Positions 41,503 to 52,300 of a stretch of DNA of 64,000 bases are shown piece after piece. The notes under the pieces were generated by a model. It made no database searches. It was not told where the DNA came from and saw only the letters and a program-made list of their open reading frames with translations. Numbering within the stretch: the stretch's first letter is position 1; every line of letters starts with the position of its first letter. This DNA comes from Emiliania huxleyi CCMP1516. Its lineage: Eukaryota > Haptophyta > Isochrysidales > Noelaerhabdaceae. The position numbers were made by a program, and so were the translations under genes. The stretch is from assembly GCF_000372725.1 (NCBI RefSeq), contig NW_005200169.1, positions 62,252-126,251 of the forward strand, written 5' to 3'.

Positions 41503-42612
41503 CGGGTTAGCTGCTGGCATCGGGTTACTGCTGTCTGGTCTCGAGGCCCGGCGGCTCGAGCTTCTGGTGGTTCGTCTTCGCCCTTCCCCGAACTTGGTCG
41601 ACCGCGATCTCTCGGCGAGCTCGCCTCTCCTTTCGCCGAGGCTCGCACCCTCTCGCGGCTGCGGCGGGATGCTCTTGTCGCACGGTGGCACGGGAGCAGC
41701 GTCCAGACCACCATCTCGGCGACGTGCGCGCAGCTGCGGCTTGCTGCACGAGCTCCTCGCGGCTCGAACGCGAGCTCGAGGCGGGACATGTGCATGTGCG
41801 AGACATGTGCGCGAAGAAAAAAATACGTTTTGCCTTGCGCGCTTGGTTTTTTACCGTCTGCCACCACGAAAAAAAGATTTGTGATGGTTCTCCTACTTGC
41901 CCTCTCGTGCGGCGGCGATCGTGAGCAGCGTCGAGCCACTCTTGGATTGCTGTTCACAGGCGCTAACAAACAAAACACATCTCTCTCTCAGGCGCTCATC
42001 ATCTGCCAGATCGCCGTCGTCGGCCTCATGCTCGTCGTCACGGGCTACCAGCTCGTGCTCACCGCCGGCGTCGGTCGCCGCACCGGCGATCTCTGCTCAT
42101 CGCGCCGCGCCGCCGTCGTCGGCGAGTGGAGGGCGGCAGCCTTCGTGGCCGAGAGCGTCGACTTGCCCATGCGACCGCGCGAGCGCCTCTGGGTCGCCCG
42201 GAGAGCCCCCTGTGCTCATGGGCATGCCGCCTTTGCCAAATCCATATCTCCTCCATTCATGTTCCTTTCGCCATTTTGTACGTGCCTTCAGGTACGGCTC
42301 TATCTTTTTCCGCATGATCGCCGTGACACGGCGCTCTAATACACGGTATGCTCTATAATTTTGCGTATGCTTTTGTTCGTTTTGGTTTTGTTTCTGTGTA
42401 CTGTACTCCGCTCTAAATAGGGGGGGGAAATCACGCCCTCAAGCCCCTCCTCGAAAGGCAAGGTACACGTCTCGACACAAAAGTGAGGTGGGGCAAGGAG
42501 CGGCGACGCTCGCGACGACCCGATGGACCGACCCCCACCACCGCGATGACCCCCACCGATGCGCCGATACACACGATATTGTGGGCCTGCACTCCACTCC
42601 ACTCACTCCCCA
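41503..42612. other. Intergenic with one possible membrane-segment exon
   Basis: After CTCTCAG (41988) the plus strand reads ALIICQIAVVGLMLVVTGYQ, a clear hydrophobic span, and the preceding segment ends SSVEPLLDCCSQ at a possible GC donor (about 41960). With no start codon in frame and no other exon, a small membrane protein is only a possibility. The remaining sequence shows nothing. Confidence 0.3.
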
Positions 42613-44511
42613 TCAATACACATCCGCGGAGGCGCTGGTGCGCGCCTGCTCCGCCCCCCCCACTCCCCGCTCCGCCTCTCGCAGGCCGCGCAGCAGCGAC
42701 GACGTGCCGAAGCGGAAGCTGCGCGGCGAGTCGGCGCTCGCCCCGAGCCACTCGCGGGCGAGGTCGAGGTACTCGCGAGCCTGCTCCAAGTTGCGCACGC
42801 CGCCTGCAATCTTGACGCCGGCGCGTGCGCCGCGGCTCCCAGCTGCCGCCAACGATCGGTGGCGGGACACGGCGGCTAGGATTGTGGCTGCCGCGCTGGG
42901 GGTTGCCGCCACAGCAGCCTTGCCGGTCGACGTCTTCACAAAGTCAGCCCCGCCCGACAGCGCGGCCTCAGCCGCCGCCCGGATCGCGGCGGCGCTGCCG
43001 AGCATGCCGCTCTCGATGATGACCTTAAGCAGTACGCCCTCGCCCTCGCCCTCCTCGCCCTCACTCGCACGGCCCGTCGTCGGCGTCGCCTCCCGCACGG
43101 CCCGCACGAGATCCTCCGCGGCCGCAGCCCCCACGCCAATGTCGCGGGCGAGCAGCGCATGGTTAATGACTAGGTCGATCTCGTCTGCACCGGCCGCCAC
43201 CGCCGCACGCGCCTCCTCCACGACTGAAGCCACGTCTGCAGTTCCGTGAGGAAAGTTGACAACCGTCGCCACACGCATCGGCAGCGGCTTACCAAACGTC
43301 GCCTTGTCGGGCGCGGTCAACGGGTCGGATCCGGTAAGCAGCTGCCTGACCAACGGCACCCACCGGGGCCAGACACACACAGCAGCCGCTGACGTCTCGC
43401 TCTCGTTGGCGCCGGCTGCCTGCCTCACTAGCTGGTCGATCGCCTCGGCGCTGTCATAATCGGACCCGAGAAGAGTGTGGTCGACGAGGGACGCCACCAG
43501 TGAAGCCTCGCGTGCGGCCAGCGACGCGGCGCTCTCGTACGAGCTCTGAGTGCCCTCCCGTTCCACGGACGCGGCTGCGCACTCGTTAGCACGGCGAAGC
43601 GCCGTCTTGATCGCTGCGCCGGAGGAGAGGTGGTGGGCGAAGGCGCCAAGGAAAGCATCTCCCGCGCCGGTGGTGTCGCGCGGTGCAACCACGCGCGGCG
43701 CACTCACAAACACCGGGGCCTCGGAAGCATTGAAAAGGGCGCAGCCCCGCGGGCCGAGTGTCACGAGGACGCTCCGTGCGCCACGCGCCAGGAGAACAGC
43801 GGCAGCAGCCTCGACGTCGGCATTGGTGGCTGTGGGCGCGGCGGCAAGCGCCGCGAGCTCGGGCTCGTTTGCAACGACAATATCGACGAGTGGCCAGAGG
43901 GCGTCCGGAAGGCCTTGTGAGGGAGCAGGCGCCGTGTTTAGCACAGTGGTGAGATCCGCGGCGCGCGCGAGCGAGAGGGCCTCCAGCGTCGTCTCGAGGG
44001 GCACCTCGAGCTGCGCCAGCAGCACGCCTCCCGGAGGACGGCCCGCCTCAGCGAACGCCGGCTGCGCCTTGCGCACATCCTCGGGAGAGAGCAGCCCGCC
44101 CGCGCCGAGAACAATCACGATCGAGTTTTCGCCGCTCGACTGATCCACCGTGATGGGTGCAACGCCGTGGGAAACCCCAGGTGGGCCACGAGAAACGTGC
44201 GAGATGGCGACCCCATGGGCCTCAAAATTGCGAATCGTTGAATTGCCGTGTAGGTCATCCCCAACCTTGGTGACCATGGCCACACGGCTTCCGAGCTTGG
44301 CTGCCTGAACGGCTTGATTGGCTCCCTTACCGCCGTACCCAAGCGAGAACCTGCTGCCGGCGAGCGTCTCGCCGGCAGCGGGGAGAGCAGGAACATAGGA
44401 GATCATGTCCATGCACGACCAGCCCACGACGACGATGTTGGGGCTGGCCGACGCGCAGTTGTCACCCGTGGCAGCCGAGAGCGTAAGGAGGGATAGGAGG
44501 GCGCGGAGCAT
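42613..44511 (-). CDS. Ribokinase-deoxyribose-phosphate aldolase (RbsK-DeoC) fusion
   Basis: Single 632-aa frame from ATG 44511. The N-terminus MLRALLSLLTLSAATGDNCA looks like a signal peptide. Residues about 25-320 are a PfkB/ribokinase domain: GYGGKGANQAVQAAKLG (substrate loop), VLNTAPAPSQGLPDALW, ANEPELAALA and the catalytic anion-hole DTTGAGDAFLGAF. Residues about 340-620 are a class I aldolase of the DERA family: DHTLLGSDY start, EIDLVINHALL, Schiff-base lysine in DFVKTSTGKA and second lysine in GVKIAGGVRNLEQA. Ribokinase-type enzymes phosphorylate ribose or deoxyribose, and DERA splits deoxyribose-5-phosphate into acetaldehyde and glyceraldehyde-3-phosphate, so the fusion could channel free deoxyribose from extracellular DNA. 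Intronless, unlike most neighbours, and 79 bp from a divergent cytochrome b5 gene. Confidence 0.93.
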   Translation of the reverse strand: MLRALLSLLTLSAATGDNCASASPNIVVVGWSCMDMISYVPALPAAGETLAGSRFSLGYGGKGANQAVQAAKLGSRVAMVTKVGDDLHGNSTIRNFEAHGVAISHVSRGPPGVSHGVAPITVDQSSGENSIVIVLGAGGLLSPEDVRKAQPAFAEAGRPPGGVLLAQLEVPLETTLEALSLARAADLTTVLNTAPAPSQGLPDALWPLVDIVVANEPELAALAAAPTATNADVEAAAAVLLARGARSVLVTLGPRGCALFNASEAPVFVSAPRVVAPRDTTGAGDAFLGAFAHHLSSGAAIKTALRRANECAAASVEREGTQSSYESAASLAAREASLVASLVDHTLLGSDYDSAEAIDQLVRQAAGANESETSAAAVCVWPRWVPLVRQLLTGSDPLTAPDKATFGKPLPMRVATVVNFPHGTADVASVVEEARAAVAAGADEIDLVINHALLARDIGVGAAAAEDLVRAVREATPTTGRASEGEEGEGEGVLLKVIIESGMLGSAAAIRAAAEAALSGGADFVKTSTGKAAVAATPSAAATILAAVSRHRSLAAAGSRGARAGVKIAGGVRNLEQAREYLDLAREWLGASADSPRSFRFGTSSLLRGLREAERGVGGAEQARTSASADVY

Positions 44512-44590
44512 ATGACAGACACCACGTGCCCTCGTTTCCCGGGGTTTTGAGAAGAGGGGTTTCGTTCTTATTAAAACTCCTGGGCTCTCA
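44512..44590. promoter_or_regulatory. Very short divergent promoter region
   Basis: 79 bp between the ATG of the kinase-aldolase (-) and the first ATG of the cytochrome b5 ORF (+). It has an AT-rich stretch (TTATTAAAAC at about 44568-44577). If the b5 protein starts at 44771, the region is 259 bp. Confidence 0.4.
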
Positions 44591-45328
44591 ATGCCTAGCC
44601 CGCCGTTCTGTCAGCCACGGCCCGCATGTCCAGACAGTGCGGTCAAAGCGAGTAGCCCAGGCTCCCTGCTGGGCGGCTCGCGTCGTGTTTTGAACGGTTC
44701 GAAGAAGCTCTTTGTTCACGGTTCCACCGTGAACAGGAGATTGGTTTCCGCTCACATCGATTCACGCCATATGCCGACCGGCGCTGAGCTTCTACGTACG
44801 CTGCAGAATCAGCAGCATAGAGCCCCTTCTGTTCTGGCGCCCGCGGCGGAGGACGAGTGGTTCGAGTCCGCCGACGGCAGACGCGAGAGGCGGCGGGCGA
44901 CCGGCGAGGCTGGAGTGCAGGCCGCGAGCAGCAGCAGCAGCAGCGCAGCCAATGACGACGAGGCCGGCTGGAGCATTGTCCGCCAGCACGCCTCTGAGTT
45001 TGCTTGCTGGATCGTCATCGGAGGCCGCGTACTTGACGCGACCGCCTACCTCGGTCACCACCCTGGCGGCGGCACGATCATCCAGAAGCTTGCCGGCCGA
45101 GACGCGACGAGAGCGTACGAAAATGCGCGCCACTCTCGAGCTGCCGATCTGAAGCTTCGTGACTATGACATCGGCGCTCTCGGCGATCTGAAGCGGCTGG
45201 AGCGGGCGGCAAGTGCCGCGCGTGTGTACGCCAAGCGTCTTGAGCTCGCCGCTGCGGAGTATCTGTATAGGTTGTACTGTAGGAAGCGCGTATGCATAGG
45301 CGCAACAAGAATAAGTTTTATATTTTAG
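44591..45328 (+). CDS. Cytochrome b5-like heme-binding protein
   Basis: Intronless frame of 245 aa from ATG 44591. An internal ATG at 44771 (MPTGAELLRTLQNQQHRAPS) gives a 185-aa protein and may be the real start. A disordered, Ser-rich stretch precedes the b5 fold: GWSIVRQHASEFACWIVIGG, RVLDATAYLGHHPGGG (first heme His in HPGG), IIQKLAGRDATRAYENARHS (second heme His) and LKLRDYDIGALGDL. The usual W-x-V-I-x-G-x-V-x-D order is conserved. The C-terminus is a basic helix and a short hydrophobic end (CIGATRISFIF) that is too short for a clear anchor. An electron-transfer role in lipid or sterol desaturation would fit, but no partner is shown by the context. Confidence 0.85.
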   Translation: MPSPPFCQPRPACPDSAVKASSPGSLLGGSRRVLNGSKKLFVHGSTVNRRLVSAHIDSRHMPTGAELLRTLQNQQHRAPSVLAPAAEDEWFESADGRRERRRATGEAGVQAASSSSSSAANDDEAGWSIVRQHASEFACWIVIGGRVLDATAYLGHHPGGGTIIQKLAGRDATRAYENARHSRAADLKLRDYDIGALGDLKRLERAASAARVYAKRLELAAAEYLYRLYCRKRVCIGATRISFIF

Positions 45329-45390
45329 CCCTCGTTGTTTCATTTCACCGACGGACGCGGCCATCGACCCGTCTTAAGCAGCCGCACGCC

Positions 45391-46989
45391 TCAGACAAAG
45401 ACCTTTGAGCTCTTCTGGAAGTCGACGCCAAAGGCGGGGTTGTCGGTGCTCGCGGAGTGCACAAAATCAACCAGCGTGATGGCGTCGAGCACTGGGATGC
45501 GGAGCGCGTGCCGCAGCGCGTCGGCGTACGGCGGGAGTTCGGTGCACTCGAGCAAGACTGCGCGCACCTTCGGCCTCCTCGCCGCCGCCGCCTTGGCGAG
45601 GGCCACGATGCCCGGCGTGACGCGCGCGACGTCGACCGCCTCTCCCTTGGCGACTGCGTCGAAGCCGTCCACGTCCTCGCAGCCGAGGATGTGGAAGCGC
45701 GCCTGGTCCTCTGGCCTAGTGACGTGTGCAAGCGAGAGCATCTCGCCGAATTTTGGCGCGAGCGACTTGCCGTTGGCGGTGAGGACGAGGAACTCCTCGT
45801 CGGCGGCGAAGGAGGCGGCGAGCATGTGGCACTGCATCATGGCCGAGATGAAGCACGGCAGGTGGGACATGCGTCGCGCATCCACCTGGTAGTTCATGAG
45901 GAACCCACAGTCGCCCGTTATTCCCACGACGCCCTTCGCCGCCTCGAGCCTCCGGATCGCACCCTCCATCGCCTCGCGCTGCTGCGCGGTCAGCGGCCTT
46001 CCTTCCTGCGCCGCCTCAAAGGTGAGGCCGGCGGCCACCTCCTGCACTGTGCGATAGTAGTAGGACCCGGGGTAGTCGACGTCGCCGGGCGCCGGGGGAT
46101 ACGAGTAGTCGATGCGGAGGATGCCGATGGCTGGGGTGGCCCTCTGGGACAGCTCGTCCATCACATTGGCGCGCTCCATTGCAGAGGACCACACGCTGGC
46201 GTCGATGTTGCTGCCGAAGCGAGGGTTGTCGGTCGACGCTGCCGCAAGGTAGTCTGCGAGCGTGATTGCATCAAAAACAGGAACGCCGCGCGTCTGGCGC
46301 ATCGAGTCGCTAAAGGAGGGTAGCAGCGTCGACTCGAGCAGAATGGCGCGCAAGGATGGGTTGGCCTTCTTCGCGGCCTCAATGGTGCTCATAATCTCCA
46401 AGCGGAGCCTCTCGGAGGTGTCGACCATGGCCCATGTTCGCTCGTCGCTCATATCCGCAACCTCCGAAGTGGAAAACCCTTCGATGTGCTGCAGACCCTG
46501 GATGACGAAGCGTTCCGCGTCCTCCTGGGACAGCCCAATCTCGACAAGGTTGCTTTCAAGCGCAGCCTGGTCGTAGTCGCTGCTGTCGTTCGTTAGGACG
46601 AGTATGGTCTCCTCCTTCATGTACATTGTCGCGAGCAGCGGGGCCTGCAACAGCGGCGACAGCACGGCTGGTGTCTTGGTCATCCTCCGCACCGCCGTTT
46701 GGTAGTGGACGAAAGACCCGCAGTCTCCGGTGATTGCGACAACGCCCTCCGCGTCGAGCTCCTTGACAGCTTCCTTCAGCGCCTTCTTCTGCGACACCGA
46801 CAGCTCCTTACCCGCTCGAACGTCTAGGTAGCGAAGACCCTTCACCTCGGCATGCACCGTGCGAAACAGGTACGAGTTGGTGCCCACCACTGCCTGCGCC
46901 GGCATCCACCGCGCCCCGTGGCAGCGCAGGATTCCGACAGCTGGTGGCTTGTTCGCCGTCGAATGCTCTTTGGAGTGCGTGCAGCCCAT
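45391..46989 (-). CDS. Tandem two-domain Asp/Glu racemase-family protein, lipid-anchored start
   Basis: 532 aa from ATG 46989, intronless. The MGCTHS start is a classic N-myristoylation plus palmitoylation signal. Two homologous halves follow, each of the Asp/Glu/hydantoin racemase fold: [12 protein letters not shown]...[15 protein letters not shown] and [13 protein letters not shown]...[15 protein letters not shown], each ending with (V/P)FDAITL(A/V)D. The C-terminal half keeps both candidate catalytic cysteines (GDCG and LLECTELP). In the N-terminal half the second is replaced by Ser (LLESTLLP), so that half may be inactive or structural. Substrate unknown, because family members act on Asp, Glu, hydantoins or related acids. 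Likely membrane-associated, cytosolic side. Confidence 0.85.
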
Positions 46990-48167
46990 GCGACTCGCGG
47001 GCACGGCGGGCAACTGCGGCAGCGCGGCCGCCGTGTTCTTGTCTTGGTCTCTTGGTTGGGCCACAAAGGGGCGGCGGGCGCTCCTGGTTGGATAAAAAGC
47101 TGTGTCCCCCTCCCAGTCTGGTCGTGGTCGAGACCTTGGGTTGTCTGTTTTCTTTCTTTCTTTCTTTTTGGTCGAGACCGAGGTGTCGAACTGAGAGGCA
47201 CTACTGGAGGCTACTTCCGGCCACCGCTCGACTACCCACGCACATGGCCGGTCATGTGGCTTGCCTGGACTCGCTCAGAAGCCTCAATTCGCGCACACCT
47301 TTGCTCTCTGGCTCCCGCGAGTGCGTTCAGGCCACTCAAGCAGGCGACGCCGAGCACCCGCAATGCATATCGCCGGGGCGCCACCTATCGACCCGACTGA
47401 TTGGCAGCATCAAAGCCGACCCCATGACGGTCCTTCAGCCCCACGAGATAGGTAGGCAGTTGCGCCCTGATCTCGGTCCAAGACGGCCAACGCCGTGTCC
47501 GGCACCTGCTGGCTGCTTGACGGGGATGCCCCCCCCGGACACATGCTGCAGCCCCGAGTGGATGTATTGGTCGTTTGTGGGTCCCACAAGACTACTCTAG
47601 TAGGGGCCGGGCGCTTGAGCGTCGGCGGTACACCTGTGCAGATGTTGCACGGGTGAAATGGCTCCACGTACAGGGTAGGAGGCAGGTGGTGGGTTTGAGT
47701 GTCGTGAGTGCTTGCAGCCGCGAGTGCAGCACCGTTTGTGACTTTCATGGATGCAGTTGGGTGGGGCACGGTGCTGGGGGGCGGTCCGGTGCGCCACAAC
47801 AGCCTCCCTGGCTGACCCCCATCCAGTTCGACACCTCCCATCCTGACCGTGGAACACCCCAACTTCAACCCACAACCGGTCATATCTCGGGCGGACTGGC
47901 ACCTCAGGAGCTCATCCTGGGCGGTTTGGGGGAGTCTTGGGGGTGTACTTGAAGGCGGTAAAAAGAGTTTTGCACCGCAGCTTAACCGGGGGGCGTGATG
48001 AGCAGCGTGAGAACGGCAGGACACAGCTTATCAGTTCTTGGAGTTCGGCGCGATTTCTTACTGCTGCTGCTGCTGTTACGTCTTCCTTCGGTCCCCGCGG
48101 GAAGCCCCGCGCATAGGACGATTTCTTACGATTTCTTACTCCCTCAAAATTCTTACTCCCCTACCGC
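46990..48167. other. Intergenic, no gene seen
   Basis: Contains a CTTT-repeat (about 47148-47170) and unique sequence without a recognisable ORF. Frames in 47.4-47.95 kb are open on both strands but show no protein character I can defend. Confidence 0.35.
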
Positions 48168-48360
48168 AGGGTTCCGGCTCCTAGCCGGATAGGGTCTGTT
48201 GCCACTGACTCGCGCCAAAACGCCCTACCTACCTACCTATCTATCCCCACACCCCAGGCCGCGCAGCGAAGCGAACAAAGTCAAAGATGAAAAGGGCTAT
48301 ACCTACCTATTGCAGGGCCTTTTTGGGCCAAACAAGACCAACCTACCTACCTATCTGGGA
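48168..48360 (+). mobile_element. Second, rearranged copy of the 9.97-kb MITE-like repeat
   Basis: GGGTTCCGGCTCCTAGCC followed by GGATAGGGTCTGTT, GACTCGCGCCAAAACGCC and (CTAC)n repeats the parts of 9973-10109 in another order. A further (CTAC)n block follows at 48335-48355. No right-hand inverted terminus is seen. Confidence 0.5.
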
Positions 48361-48689
48361 CGGCCGCCCAGCATTTCCCGCAGCATTTACACGGTCGAAA
48401 ACAAAATAACGAGCGCATTCGTTGTATGCGAGAAGAATGGGGCGCTCGCTCCCTCCCGACTCTGCAACCCCGTGCGGAGGGGCGCTTCGCAGCAGTCGGA
48501 GGTGCCTCGGGCCCTCACCGACCCGGGCAGAGAACCCTTACCGTAGTCGAAAACGTAAAGGTGCCCTCAACTTAGTCGACCAAATCTCTCATATCGCCTA
48601 TCGCCAGCGACGAGAGTGACTTGACAGCGGCGCCCCCAGCACACCCGATACCGCCGCTCAGCAAGCCAACAATTTTGCATGTATAATAT

Positions 48690-49402
48690 ATGCAGCCGAA
48701 CCACAAGCCGCGCCGCGTGCGCTGCATGGCGTGTGACGGCTGCCGGCTGCTCTCGGACTGTGGCGAGTGCAGAGAGTGCCAGGACAAGCTCCCTTTTGGC
48801 GGGACTGGCAAGCGAAAAAAGCTTTGCCGCGCGCGAATTTGCCGGCGCCTCTACCGCGACCGTGAGGAGGAAAGGGAAGACACGGCGGGGGCCTACAAGC
48901 GGCCGTTTGCTCTCATCTCTGGCCACCCGCCGCTGTTTGCCTCCTCGCATGCCATACCGGGAGCTCTGATGCAACCGGGGCTTTTCCCCGCCGCGCTGAC
49001 GCCCGGGAGTGGTGGGCTCATGCCTGGCCCCTTGCCGCTCGCGTCGCTCCTCCCCGTCCGGCCGGCGGGGCCTGCTGCGTGGCCCGCGCTGGGGGGGCAG
49101 GCCTTTCCCGCCGCCGCCCCCAGCTTTGCTAGCAGTTCGGCCTGCGCTCTGCCCTTTCCTGCCCTGCATGGCCAGTTCGCTGCAGGGGCACATGTCTCGC
49201 CGCTGCCGCTGCCGCCGCAGCACCGACCGCCCCCCCAGCCGCAGCCGACTCCGCAGCCGCAGCCGCCGCCGCCGCCGCAGCCGCAGCCGCCGCCGCAGCC
49301 GCTGAGGCCGCAGCCGCAGCATCCGCCGCCGCCGCCGCAACTACAGCACCGGTCCGGCGGGTCTGCATTTGAGAGGGTGCAACCGCTAAGGCAGCCGCCG
49401 CA

Positions 49403-49434
<32 letters not shown>

Positions 49435-52060
49435 AGCCGCCGCCGCCGCAGCAGCGGCCGCCGCCGCCGCTGCAGCAGCAGCAGCAGCTCCTCAAGGAGC
49501 AGGCGCAATCCCCTCCCCCCCCCCCCGCCCCTCCCTGGTACTTGCATTCGATGCTGACATAAGGTTTTCCTGTAGCAGGCGCGGGTGAAGGTGGAGCTGC
49601 GGGGGCAGCTGGAGCAGCAGCTGCTGCAGGTCCAGCCGCTGGCGGGGAGGGCGCTCCCCGCCCCGGTGAGGCCCCGGTCGACTACGCCACTACGGCCTCA
49701 GCCCACCGCCCCTTCAGCAGAGACTACGCCCCTGCGGCCGCAGCCCACCGCCCCGTCAGCAGACGAGGGGGGGACAGAGCCAGCTGCTGCGTGCGCGGCG
49801 GCTGCCTCCGCCTCCGGGGCGAGGGTGGACAGCGAGGGGGATATCGCCGGCGGGGACGAGGCGCTTGCTGCGCTCGTCCTGACCGGGCTTGCCGAGTCAG
49901 AGTTGCTGCGGGGCTGTGGAATAGCGTCTCTTCACACTTCTAGCTGTGAACAGGCTTGCCGAGTCAGAGGTGCTGCACTCGGCGCCACCGTCGCCTCCGG
50001 AGGGGGGTCCGGAGGAGGGGGGCGGCAAGGGCGCCGCTTGGTTGCTCCTCCCGTCGCACCTCCCGTCGCTCCCCCTTTCGCTCTCCTGGTCGCCGGTCGC
50101 AATCAGCCTCACGCTCGCCATCGCCCTCGTCGCCGGCAACGTACCAGGATTTGGCAGCTTGGGGCAAGCTGGGGCAGGGCAGCTCCTGGCGCCAAAGTCG
50201 CTCGGCGTGGGCATCACGCTGCTCTACGCGTCCGTGCTCTGCAGGCACGGGCGCGTGCAGGCGGCCCGATTGTGGGTCGCCGGCGGGGTCCGCCCTGCTG
50301 CTGCGTCGTGGCCCTCCTGCTGCGCGGAGCGTCTCTTCACACTCTGGACCCGCGTGTGCATCAGGTCGCGCACGAGCTCATCGTGGTCATCCTGCTCGGC
50401 GCGATGAGGCCGCAACATGTGCTCCTCGCGAGGCTGACCTCCATCCGGCACTCCACCCCCGTCGCCGCGTGCGCCTTCCTCGCCGGCCTGCTGACCGGCG
50501 TGCAGCCAATGGCGCCCTCCGACGTGTGGAGGACCACAGTCTTGCTCGCGCTGCTGCGGCTCGCCGGCCTCGCGATCTGGGCGACCCGACTCGGGGACTG
50601 GCCTCTGGCCGCCGGCTGCTGGGTGTGGACAAACGTCCCCTTCACCGCCGGCGTGCTCGGGGGGCTCGCCGGGCGGGCGCCGCCTCCGCCGCTCTCGCCG
50701 GGCTGCGGTTCGGAGCGGACGTCGCCGCGCCACATCGAGGACGCGGAAGCCCACCTGGATGCGGAGGTCGGCGGCGTCCCGCCTGCAGGGGCTCCGACCG
50801 CCGTCCAAGTCCGTGGCGGCATGCCGGCGGGGCCGCCGCCGCCAACGTCCCCGGAGGAGGCCACAGGGGAGGGAGACGCTGTCTCCCCCCAGAGCGCTTC
50901 GCGCCTGGACGTGATGCAGAGCAAGCTGGTCCAGCTCTCGCTCGCTCTCGCGGCGGCGTGGGCCGCCCCCCTGGCCGAGTCTCTGCTCGGAGCCGGCTCC
51001 GAGAGCCTTCTCGGACTCTTCCTGTAGGTGTGCGCCTCCTTCGCGGCCGAGCTCTACACCGACCCTGCCTTCCTCTTCCTGGTCGCAGGCTTCGCGCTGC
51101 TGGTCGTTGCCAACCTGGCGCGGGCTTCGCCTCGCTTTGTGGCGCGCGCGACGACGATGCTTGTCGTCTGTGGCCCGACTCTGCGGCTTGTCCAAGCCCT
51201 GGTCTGCTCGCCGGCAGAGCTGGCCCGTGACGTGGACAGCTTGGCAGAAGGAAGGCTGGGCTTCCTCACGGTCTGCGTTGCGGGCGGCGCGACCTTTGGC
51301 GTGCAGCCGCTGCCTACCACCCGCAAGCTACTCGCCGCGGGGTACCTGGCTTGCGCGGTGGCGTGCAGTACTGTGGTTTTCCGCATCCGGACGGGCGACG
51401 ATCGCATGCCCTCCCTTGAGCTGCTGCACGGCTTCCTCCCCTTCCTCGCGTCTTTCCTCGCGGCCTTGGCTGTCTCGGGCCCCACCCTCCGGCAAGACGA
51501 TAGCTCCGCCCCACTGCCGCTTTCGCCGCCGACGCCGCCGCTCTCTGCGCCGGCAGCTTGTTCCGCCGGGGCTCTCGCGAGGGCGCCAGAGGTGAGGCCC
51601 CCGCTCGCGCGCGCGCCGAGTCCCGACGCAAAGAGCGGGCGGGCGGGCGGCGGCGAGAGCTTGTGTGAGCAGCACAGCTGGGAGAGCGACACGACGGCGT
51701 CGGCGGAGGGGGAGGCCGCCGCTGCGGGTGCGGGGCTTGAGCGGGCCTGGAGCCGTCGGAGAGTGTTCTGGAGCGCCTCTAGGCGGCCATCGTGGTGCGG
51801 GCGGGCTGGGCGTGCGAGGCGCAGGCGCCTGCCCAGCCAGCTACCCAGCAGGCGCAGCTACCCTCGCGGGAGCGGGACAGGGCTCGGGACGAGGCGCCGC
51901 GACGACGCGGTCAAGCGCGAGGAGGGGACGAGGCGCCTCCTTCTTGAGACTTCGACTTCTCCTTGAGCAGGTCGTGCGCGCGATGCTCAAGGAGAAGGCC
52001 TTCCCGCTGCAGCGGATCTGGGAGGTCCTTTCGTGGGGCCCGAGTTGGAAAGATTCGAGG
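48690..52060 (+). CDS. CXXC zinc finger protein, apparently spliced to a multi-pass membrane region (3' end unresolved)
   Basis: Exon 1 (48690-49502) starts at an ATG and encodes a CXXC (CpG-binding) finger: RRVRCMACDGCRLLSDCGEC then RECQDKLPFGGTGKRKKLC and RARIC, with all Cys and the KFGG-like motif of the DNMT1/CFP1/MLL family. A long Pro/Gln-rich tail follows. Reading frame and phase then continue through 49579-49886, 49954-50275, 50365-50928, 51028-51909 and 51971-about 52060, mostly across mirrored splice sites. These exons hold about eight hydrophobic spans (VAISLTLAIALVAGNVPG, HELIVVILLGAM, AFLFLVAGFALLVVANLA, LELLHGFLPFLASFLAALAV). A nuclear CpG reader joined to a membrane domain would be unusual, and two adjacent genes with a missed start is the main alternative. 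The end is lost in C/G homopolymers. Confidence 0.55.
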
Positions 52061-52300
52061 GGGGGGGGGGGCCCTATCCCCCGCCCCCGGGGCGGGCCCT
52101 TAGGAAGGGCGGGGGCTCGATCCGCCCCCGGCCCCCCTTGGTGCCCCCCCCCCTCCCCGGGTGCCCCCCCCCCCCCCCGCCCCGCCCCGCCCCCACCCCG
52201 CCCCCGCCCTCGCCCCGCCCCCGCCGCCGCCCCCGCCCCCCGCCCCGCCCCGCTCCGCCCCCCGCCCATGGCTAGACGCACGGCGCCCTCCTCCCATGCT
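52040..52300. repeat. C/G homopolymer and CCCCG low-complexity tract
   Basis: G13 at about 52060 followed by about 200 bp of C-runs and CGCCCC units. It probably hides the 3' end of the upstream gene, and homopolymer length errors are likely here. Confidence 0.8.

Noticed and set aside
47410..48024. Open frames at 47.4-48.0 kb as genes
   Set aside because: Frames are open on both strands but without balanced protein composition, homology or splice partners.
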